In this document: positions 12,186 through 23,200 of the stretch, one piece after another
How positions within the stretch are numbered: position 1 is the first letter of the stretch
Layout: every line of letters starts with the position of its first letter
Assembly (NCBI RefSeq): GCF_029227915.1
Contig: NC_079876.1
Location: 11,844,001-11,904,000, forward strand
Source: Hydractinia symbiolongicarpus
Lineage: Eukaryota; Cnidaria; Hydrozoa; Anthoathecata; Hydractiniidae
Length of the DNA stretch: 60,000 nt
Direction of reading: 5' to 3'
Position numbers and translations under genes: made by a program
The notes under the pieces: model-generated
Database searches by the model: none
The model's input: only the letters and a program-made list of their open reading frames with translations
What the model was told of the DNA's origin: nothing

Positions 12186-13117
12186 CATAATAATAGAATT
12201 TTATGACAAACTGTATCGAATGCTGTGCTGAGATCAATAAGGTTTGAAATATTTCTTGACTTAACTGAATGATTGCATGATCAGTTGACTGGCCTGCTTG
12301 ATAGCCAAATGTCTTATTATACTCGCACTATGTCGAAATTTAAGTTTATGTATATTTTTAAAAGCCTTGGGCTGTTTTCCTTACTGATAGCGTTGCGTAA
12401 ATAGACTGTGGTAACACATGGGTGTTAAAGCACAAGCTGGAGTGTTTCCATTCAGACTGAAGAAGTAAAGAGGGGTAGAGTGGAGCAAAATTCGAAAACG
12501 TACTTCAAATTCCAATCTTATCTTTTGTTTTTTCAAACCAATCAAAAATCAGTTATACAAAACTTTAACCCGCAAAATTATATCTTAAAAACAAATTAGG
12601 ACCTGTGAAGTCTTAAATTGTAAAGAATTCGTTAAATAGTCTCCCTTTCTCTAATATTATTGTAAGAGAAAGTAAAAAAATGTGATCTCACATTTCAGAT
12701 CTCACAAACAAATAAAGCAATACGGTAAAATTAAAAATAGCCATTTTGCAAATTGTTTATCGGTGTATTACAACCTATATACTGAATAACTAAGTGAGTA
12801 GTATTAAAACTATGATTTTTTTCGTAGAAACAACGAACAAACGCACTAATAAACATTATATGTAGAAACAGAAGAAACGTTCTGTTAAGAGCATTTTTGA
12901 AGAAAGAACGTCAACGCGGGTGTGTTGTTGTTCTTTTAATTAATTGATCTAATGTTGCTACAGGACACAAAATAACAAATGCAATGTATCTCTATCGACT
13001 TTGTTGCGATAGGCGAATTTCCATGAACTTCTAGTAATTTTGTTGATAAACAGTATGAAAAACTTTTATTGATATTTCTTGAATTGAAATTGAAATTATC
13101 TTATAGATATTATAGTC

Positions 13118-14241
13118 ATGGCAACGGCAGTACCTCCAACAGGATCTTCTCACCATGCATTGATTGCAAACAATGAATATCAAATTAAATTGGTCACGCT
13201 TCTCAATGAATGTTGTGACCACTTACGTGAAATTTTACATGATCCTGCCCGTGGCAACATGCCAAGGGATAAGAAACAATTATATCTGTCATTAAAACAA
13301 TATAAGAAACATTTAAACCATTTGAAAAGAGATCAGCTGGAAATCGTTTTTCCACAAGATAAGGAAACAGATTCGGGATTGTTTGACATCACTATTTTAT
13401 GTGACGTTCTAATTAATTGTTGTCACGGTATACAAGCACCAATTGGTGGATGGAGGACCAGAACACCGCAACCAAATGATTTCAGTGTCGGTGCTGACAT
13501 CATTCGAATCAGAAATGAGCGAAATATTGTTATGCATGGAAGAGCAATGACTTCAGCACAATATAATCGGTTGTGGAACGCCATAGAAGGTATATTAAGA
13601 AGACTCGGATATGACATAACGAAAATTAGAGATTTGAAGTCTGGTTGTTTAAAAGACTTGGACTTATTTAAGATTGAAATTATGAAAGCAGTTACTGAAA
13701 TTTTAAATTTCAATGTTAACAAAAACCAAGACAATATAAAACAAAATCAAGATGACATCAAAGCAAATAAAGACAGTATTCATCAAAACGAAGATGGTAT
13801 TAAACAAAATCAAGATGACATCGAAGCAAATAAAGACAGTATTCAGCGAAACGAAGATGGTATTAAACAAAATCAAGATGACATCAAAGCAAATAAAGAC
13901 AATATTCAGCAAAACGAAGATGGTATTAAACAAAATCAAGATGACATCAAAGCAAATAAAGACAGTATTCATCAAAACGAAGATGGTATTAAACAAAATC
14001 AAGATGACATCAAAGCAAATAAAGACAGTATTCAGCAAAACGAAGATGGTATTACACAAAATCAAGATGACATCAAAGCAAATAAAGACAATATTCAGCA
14101 AAACAAAGATGGTATTAAAGAGAATAAAGAGAATTATAAGCGATTAGCAGCCGAAGTGGAAATAGTAAAGCAAACTAATTCTTCATCATCATGTGATCAG
14201 AAGAGTTCTCAGTTGGAAGAAACTATAAAAGAACAACCCAG
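13118..14241 (+). CDS. Exon 1: DZIP3-like HEPN domain and coiled-coil repeats
   Basis: Residues 1-175 match the DZIP3/hRUL138-like HEPN fold as I know it: a Trp-Arg-Thr segment, then FSVGADIIRIRNERNIVMHG and a closing YNRLWNAI helix. The active-site motif RNxxxH is intact (R135, N136, H140), so metal-independent RNA cleavage is possible. From residue 208 the protein repeats a 21-residue unit. The donor is CCCAG|gtgtgt at 14242; reading through instead gives an unlikely hydrophobic tail ending at 14296. The acceptor at 13107 (cttatag) or 13116 (attatag) explains why no promoter directly precedes the ATG. Confidence 0.85.
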
Positions 14242-17200
14242 GTGTGTAATTCTTTTTCTATATTGTTCTATTATTAAATTGATTCTGTCAACTTAACATA
14301 AAAGACAAATATGGTAAAGTAAAATTTTCATTCAATTAAATTCCACTTTATCTTGGTGTAACTAAATCACTTTTCTGTAATGATTTCAATGCATAGGAGA
14401 GTCATCAGCAATAAGAGTACATCAGATTGAAATTATGACAGCACTGATTGAAATACAAAAATGTAAAGTAAATAAAAACAAAGACAACATTAAGTAAAAT
14501 CTAAATAACTTAAAGAATGAACTATTTATATTCAAGTTGATGTAAAAAAAAACCAAAACGGAGTTAGGAACATTCAAAACGATTATGATTGAAAGACGGA
14601 ATGGGAACAGTAAAGTCCTTTGTTGTCATCGTGTCGTTCAAAAACTTGTCACTTAAAACGGCCTAGAAAGAAGATACCTTTCTTTCAAAAAATAAGATTT
14701 TATCGTTTTTTAGGACAATATTTCATACAGTTACTTATTATTCTAATTTATATTTAAATGTTTATTTTAGTTATATACTATTAAAAAATTTCCGAGGAGA
14801 TTTTCTAATACAATTTGAGGATGGCTGCTCCCACTGGTCTATGAAAAGTGTACAAGTCATCATTACTGAAAATTTTGCGATACAATCAAAAGAACTTCAT
14901 GTCGACAACGATTACATTGTGGAAGAAGAAGAAGGGAAACTAATCCTGATTATTTACAATCACATTGCCGAATCTATTAATGGGTTATCAGTTACGTTAG
15001 TTGACAGTGAAAGTAAAACTCATTTGATTCCAATTAAAAGTGAGTAAATTTAGATAATGTATTCTATCTAGTACGGAAAAAATGAATAAGGAGTTGGAAC
15101 AATAAAAACAAAACAGAACAAAAAAATACATTACTTACTAATGTAGCTGTGCATGGGGGCAGAGCACAATTAAACAAGTTGGGAAAGCTATATTTACAAG
15201 TAGAACAAATTTAATCTTAAGGGTTTATTTAAAATATTATTCGAACCATAAAAAAAAACATTGTCAAGATTTTGTTAGAATAGCAATCATTTCAACGATG
15301 CAAGCCATTTACCTCGACAAAAGTTTTACTTTGGCTATGAGAACGCAAAAATATATAAAAATTATTGCAAAGATTCTTGAATAATAACGTTTAGTATTCT
15401 ACACAAAAAATTTAACGTCTCTAGCGCGTTGTTTTGTACAGCACTTTAGATTAAAATTGGTTGAGTAGAAATGTTGCAAAGTAAAATAATTTTTTTAATT
15501 AGATATTGCACTGGTCCGAGCACATATGTGTACAACCAGCTATTTTGATGTTAGAACCCACAACAGTGGAAGAATATCTGAACATATAAAATGCATTGTA
15601 AAAGCAGAAATAGAAGAAGAAGATATTGAATTTATATGTGGAGGTAGTCTACAAACAATGGAGCCTAAGGAGTACGAAGCACTTGGAAAGGAATACATCC
15701 AACGTTATTTCACCGTGAATGAAGAATGCATGGAAGAACCACTCCAAATTCCACCCCCAATGCCAAAAGTCACACATTCCTTATTTGCACAAAAGATAAA
15801 GTATGTTATAATCGAATTACAACCTCGTTTGTTTACAATATTTACTCATTATAACACAAAGGAACATATTCGATTTCTAAAACTGGATAAAGAATTTTCT
15901 TTGAGTTTGGAAAGCACAATTACTGATAACAAAAGAATTCTACTTGTGTTGCCAAATTATATCGTCAACATTAGATACACAGAAACAACCGACGCAGTAA
16001 GAATACAAGATGAAGTCAAAGCGGGCGAAGAAGACTTGAAGGAGCTATCTATCATCACTAAAAAATATCTTAAAAATGGTCACCTGACAATGGTTAATGT
16101 TGTAGCTGCACCACATTTCAAAGATATCGAAAATATCCACCTTTGTGTAGACTGCAACTTACTCTCCAAAAAAACTTTGGCTGAGGATAGAAGTATGACG
16201 AAGTTCTTTTCAAATATTTTGCAAAGCTCACAAGTACAAAATAATGTTCAGGACAACAAGGAACGGTATATCAACATGGTTGGTAAAGTCATGTGTTTTA
16301 TGGCTACAAGAAAAGCACTCTATTCTGTTCCTTCACTCAGTAAAAACGTCCACGAACAAATAAGCTCGTTAATACTTTCTCCACAGCAACTCCGTCATTT
16401 ATACAACAACTCTTTAAAAAAAATTATAATCGGTCCTCTAGGCAGTGGTAAGACAGTGCTAGCTTTAGCACATTTGGAAATAGCTTACGAGCGCTCTGAG
16501 AATAGATCAGTCATATACTACGTTATTTGGGACGGCAACACATTGCTTAAACGGGATATTGTCAATCATACTAAAAGATTTAATTTCAAAGCCGCTGTCG
16601 AAGTTGTTGTAAAGGATAATGTCGAGTTAGCTAAGGATTTGAAAATGAATGAAGTGCCAACACCATACCAGTTATTAGAGTCATTGGTTAAGAAACATGT
16701 TGACCAAAACCTGCATCTAATAATTGATGAATTAAATGGAGAGTTATTTAACAAGGAAGAATCATCTTTGCTTAAACACTATCTGGAAACTGAAGACAAA
16801 TTAAATAACTCTTTCATCATCTTTTTCCCACAATCCATTGAGAAACATAGAACATTAATTTCACACCAAAGAGTCACAATACATGACAAGTACAAGTATG
16901 AAGAAACAGGAATGAAAGTTTTAAAACTGAACAGAGCAATGAGAACAACACGGATAATCTTTCAGTTTTTAAAGGCTTTTGAAAATGAAGTAGAACAAAA
17001 CAAGGTAACAATGAAGCTTCCCGATCAGCAATCAAAAGAAGGATTGTCCACCAAACAACCACAACAGCAGCAAGAGCCACAACGGCGACAACAACAACAA
17101 CAGCAGCAGCGACAGCAGCAACCACCACCACCACCGCAACAACAAGGACAAACTACCAGTAGCAATGTCACGCCGATAATAAAAGGAGAAGAAGAAAGTT

Positions 17201-20200
17201 TTGAAACACCGGTTGATATTGATGTCGTTGCAGCTTCAATACAAGATGGGGATCTTTCGGGTAATGTTAGAATTGACACTTCATTAAAATTTAATACAGC
17301 GTATTCAATCGGTCATAATATCGAAGGAACAAAACCGTTATTGATACATCCGGCAAATACTCCAACAACAGACAAAGAGTTTATACCGATGTTAGCGCTT
17401 GTTTTACAAGATGTATGTTTACATCATGCCACTAAACGTTTGTTCATATATAACACATTCCCTCAAAAGGATATTTTTTACAGATTACTAAAACTGTTAA
17501 AAATTGATTTTCTTCACTATGACAAGTACACTGACTGGAAAGTTTTAAATTGTGATGATATCATAGTTAAAAATCCCTTGCAGAGCCAAAATTATAACCT
17601 GCTCACTACTATTGAGGGAAGTCGTGGAGTTGAAGCAGCCGAATGCATCTGTATAATTGAAAGCAATGATTGCAAGTTAAAACATTTGACATTAGAAGCA
17701 ATGTCCAGAGCGACACAAAATCTAGTCCTTGTTTCAACGTCCAACGTTTACCAATCAGGTACAGTAAAATCATCAACTGGTCATATCATCAGTAAACTGT
17801 TAACTGAACATCTGGTTGAATACAATCTAGAAGTCTCAAACGATGAAGATACGGAAATACCGTTCAAAAAGTCTATGAAAAGTAACAATAAAATAGTTTT
17901 TAACATTAAACCACAATATTGGAAATTCAAAGAAATGATAAAAGATTTGGAACATGTTGGTTTTCAGGCAACGGATGAACGCCTAAATGCGCATGAGATC
18001 GTTATGAAAAAGTAAGTAAAATTTTTAAACAATAGAGAACAAATTCTCTTTTGAATAGTTCTTTAAAAAATTTAAATTCAGTGATTCATATTAAAGAATT
18101 GGATGGTAAGGGTTGTGTTATATTAAAATAAAAAACCCCCACGAGATGACCAAAGTGTGATCATTCGCAATCCTCTCTCCTTTCTTTTGTGAAATTTGTT
18201 CTAGAGAGGCAAAAAAATCACGACATATGTATCAGGACCTATTCTGTACTTAATAAAAACATTGTAAGAGTTTTCTGATGTTAAAAATGTTAACCTGCTG
18301 CTAAGCATGAAAAAAAAAAAATATTATTAGACAAAATTTTGATCATCTTTTAATTTATTTTATTAAGTAAAAGTCATTAGTTTTGTTAAAAAATATGATA
18401 TAAATGCAATATTAATAATTTTAGCCTTTATCCTCCTGGAAAAGTGAGCAATATAATTTGCTCATATTTGTCAAGTACATCATGTATATTGAGATGGCAA
18501 CAGCACGCTAATAAATACACCGTTAGTAGACAAGAAAGTAAAAGTTTAACCTGGAATAACTTAGCAACTAACATTTCTTGCAATCAATACATCGTTGATG
18601 ACATGGAAATTGGTGAATCGTGCAAGTTTTGTGTTGTTGCTAAAAATCATCTTGGTGTATCTGATGACAGCACTGTGTCTTATCGTCACGAGTAAGATTT
18701 TATTCAACTTCTATTAAAAACATTTTATAGCCATGTGTTAAAAAGTATGTCAGGCTTCAGGAATATTAACATGTGCTCAATTTTTTTAGACTTCCAAACG
18801 TCATGGGTGTCCAATTTAAAGGTAAGAGAAATAGTTATCGTTTTATCAGCATAATTTTAAGCTAGAAAATCACCGCAACACTCTTTGTCACAAAATAGGC
18901 ATAAAAAAATTAGCTTGACAAAATAGACAGAAATAAGTGTTGACTAATTGTGTGATTTAAAAAAATTAACATTTATTAAAAAATTTTCTTGTTCATGTTG
19001 TTATTTACCTGTTACAAAAAGAATGCGGAATAGTTAAATATTTGCTTTCTTCGTTACCCATATTACAACAAACAAATTATTCTAATTATTTGTTAAACAT
19101 TTAATTTATTACTGTACTTATACCATGGGACACGCAAAGTCAATTTAATGACACTATTGTCTGAAACAAATTTAGTCCTAGAACCTTTTAAGAATTTTTT
19201 TTCCATCTGGTGTTGCTTTTAAAACAGATCTTTACTAAAAACGTAAGAGGTTATTAGACGTTTTTGTTTTCCTTTTGTAAAATTTCGACAATGTTTTGTT
19301 TCTCGGTCATATGACATTAATTAAGAGAAACTAAGTGTTATCAAGTAAAAATAAATCTACTCTGCACATTGGTAATATATATCCTAAAAGGAGGCTTTGG
19401 AGTGACAAAACATCAGAGGCAAAAGTACTTCCGCTAAAATGTAGTGTGCTGATGTTGCTGTTGTGTCAATAAAAGTGATACAAAACTTCTCACTTGGTAT
19501 TAATAAAGTTTTCAAACTTTGTCAATAGAAAAAATTTTGTTCAAATATTGCCATTAATTTTATTACTATCTCGTGGTTGCTCGATTTATTCAAATCATTT
19601 GTTTAGTATAGATTATTAATAATTTAAAAGTAATACATATTTTTTGCATAATTTCTGGTGTAGTTTAGCCTAGTTAGCTAAGTTTTTTCTCGGATATCTA
19701 ATTCAGTTTTTCTCAAACGAAAGTTTAGACGCAAACAAATGTAGAGCAATTCCCTTAAATTTAAATTCAAACCACGCATTATTTATGGCTATATCGTACT
19801 TTGCTGGGCATAGTTAAAGAAGCAAAGATAAACTGCTCAACAAGTGTATGCAAAGTGAGAACGTCCTTTTGAGACCTACATTTACCTGCAAAAGGGATAT
19901 TTTTACGAAGCGAATTGGGAATAGCGAATTCGGCGGCTAATTACCAGCGAAATATCTATTTGATTTTCACGGGAAACAAAAAAAACATGTGACCAATTTA
20001 ACATTCTGAGTGTAAGCACTTTTTCTGGTATTAAAAACCGGATAGTTATTTTGAATTCTAAATAAACAGTTTTCTTATTGGTTAAAAGATATTTTATAAA
20101 ATATTTCTACTTTTCGGGGAAGAGAATTTTTCAAAGCAAAATCAAAACAAACAAAACTTTGCATGCTCAGATATATTTAGTTGGCGAACTCGTTTAGCAA

Positions 20201-23200
20201 TACAAACAATGAGGCTGAGGAAAAGAAAACAAAATAAGAACATCGGCAAGACTAAAACACCAATTTTCTCTCTACTCCCGAGAGAAATACATTTGGCAAA
20301 AAGAAATTTTAGCAGAATCAATCGCAAATGTTTTTATGAATCTTTGAAATGAATAACAAAATAAAAACTACTTTTACCGGTACATGTTATAATAAGGAAC
20401 ATTTCAGGCTGTAACGAATATAAGCGTATATATTGTAAATGTACCTTCAAGCTTCAAGTTTACTCCAATACAACACTAAAGCTTGCTGACTTACCAAATT
20501 TCACACCAAGTTTAAAAAAACTATTCCCTTTTGCCTTTTCTTTTTGAACCCGTAGCTAGCTCTCGGTCATACTTAAATTTCGCATAATAATTTGAAAGTT
20601 GATCACTTTGTGCAAAGTTGGACAATGTTGTATGATGCGAATCCTCCCTGTAAGTCGCTTGGCGCACTATTTACAGTAAAACTCTTATAACGACTACAGC
20701 CTCGTCTCTATGTTATATGGACTTTGCAGAGGGAAAAGCCTGTTATTCAAGTTAGTAATGAAAAGCCTTGTTTTCAAGTTACCCACATTTGAAAAATATT
20801 GCTAATAGTAACCACCCGGTGAGAAAAAACAAACAATCATAAGCAAATCAAATCATTTCGTCGTAAAATTTAGACTGATTTTTTCTTTCCTTGTTCTGAC
20901 TAGAACGAACAAACTCCCCAAATTTATAGTGTAGCGTGTGAGTCTGAGTTAGTGTTAGGCAGTTGATTTTGATATTTAAAGCGCATATTTTGTAAATATA
21001 CATCATAGATTCAATTTTACTCCAACACATACTCTAAAGCTGGCTTAATATACCGAATTTTGCACCAAGTTCGGAAACACTATTTACATTTACCTTTCGT
21101 TTTTGAACACATGGCTCTCGGCCATACTTAAATTTTGCTGAATACTTTTCAAGCAAGATGCCTCGTACCACTTTACTGTTCCATACAAAGTGGCTTTCCT
21201 GAAGTTGATCACTTTGTACAAAGTTGGTCAATGTTATATGATGCGATTTCTCACTGTAACTCGCATGGCGTACTATTACCAGCAAAACTCTTATAACGAC
21301 TACAGCCTCGTTTCTATGTGATTTGATTTTGTAAAAATTACATTAGAAATTTGCAGAGGGAAAGCCTGTTTTTCAATTTAGTTACAATATAGTAATGAAT
21401 AACCTCGTTTTCAAGTTTTCCACATTTTTTAAAAATTATTGCTAATACTAACCATCCGGCGGGAAAAAAACAATCATAAGCAAATCAAAAGTCATTTCAT
21501 CGTAAAATTTAGACTCGGTTGGTTTTTTGTTTTAACAATATCTTTTTCCTAAAGCTGTTGAGTTTGAATTTTTGCAATATCCAAGGCTCGTGCTCTTTTT
21601 TGTTCTTATAAAGAAACCCGCACAGTTTTTAATCGATCGCGTGTCAGAGAAACATCTTTGAAATGTTCGTGCAGACGAAATCGAATATATTGAGTACAGT
21701 CATTCTATTTTTATCACTATATCATACTCAACCAAAACGAATATGTTTCATTCAAGAAATAATGTTGATAGAAACTGGTCGTTTGAGGTGAGAGAAAATT
21801 TAATTTTGATAAAAGAAGTAGCTAGTTTTTATTATACATTATTTTTATTCATGAGAAACCCGTTTACAATTAATGGAGTATTTACTAAGAGCTGTGTACC
21901 TAAGTCTCGTGTTCTTTAGAACTTGTTCTTATAAAAAACCGATCGCGTGTCAGAAAAACAATCTTTGAAATATTCGTGCAGACGAAATCGAATATATTGA
22001 GTACAGTCGTTCTATTTTTATCACTATATCATACTCAACCACCAAAACGAATATGTTTCATTCAGCAAATAATGTTGATAGGTCGTGTGAGGTGAGAGAA
22101 AATTTAATTTTGATAAAAGCAGTAGCTAGTTTTTATTATACATTATTTTTATTCATGAGAAACCCGTTTACAATTAATGGAGTATTTACTAAGAGCTGTG
22201 TACCTAAGTCTCGTGTTCTTTAGAACTTGTTCTTATAAAAAACCGATCGCGTGTCAGAAAAACAATCTTTGAAATATTCGTGCAGACGAAATCGAATATA
22301 TTGAGTACAGTCGTTCTATTTTTATCACTATATCATACTCAACCACCAAAACGAATATGTTTCATTCAGCAAATAATGTTGATAGGTCGTGTGAGGTGAG
22401 AGAAAATTTAATTTTGATAAAAGCAGTAGCTAGTTTTTATTATACATTATTTTTATTCATGAGAAGTCTGTTCACAATTAACGGAGTATTTACTAAGAGC
22501 TGTGTAATTTTAATTTTTTTTTAGAATTTAAACTGAAAAAACTAACAAACTCTTTTTGCGTGCTTGAGATTATGCTCTGTCTTGCAATTTTCTCCATACA
22601 ATCTGAAAAAGCGTTATTTGTTCAATATTAATATTTAGTGAAGTTTTTTCTTTGTTCGTAAGAAACTAAATAAAGTCATGGAATAAGCATACTAGCCAGC
22701 CTCGGTTTTAGGGATTCATCGCCGTCTTCCCACATGCCATATAGATAAAAAAATCCCTAGGGACAAGAGTGCTAGATTAGACAATACTAATATTTGGTAA
22801 AATTTTTCCTTTGTTTTAAAAAGCTAATTGAAGATTCATGAAATAAGCAGACTATCCAGCCTCGTTTCCAGATCTAGCCCAGATTTATCTTTTTGTTATT
22901 TTCCGGCATAAGAAATAGATAAAAAATCCCTGGGAACGAAAGTGCTAGACTAGGTTGGTTTATAAAAACGCATTATGTTATCGTAGTAATTGTAGGAATA
23001 GCTATATTTACTTCCGAGATTTTTATTAAAAATGTTATGTGAAATTATTTTAACAAGCGAAAAATTTTATAGTCTCGACTTTAACTGAAACATTTCCGTG
23101 GTTCATACAAGTAGAATAATTTTCTTCTGATGCAAATTATCCTATACATGATGACGTCAACATATTAATATTAATTTGAATAAAAATAAATTATTACTAT

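Noticed and set aside
13703-14147. Long frames on both strands over the coiled-coil repeats
   Set aside because: Shadows of a 63-bp repeat whose period is a multiple of three; only the frame continuous with the HEPN domain is coherent.
16874-17279. Val/Ala- and Cys/Gly-rich minus-strand frames
   Set aside because: Antisense of the CAA/CAG Gln tract in the NTPase exon.
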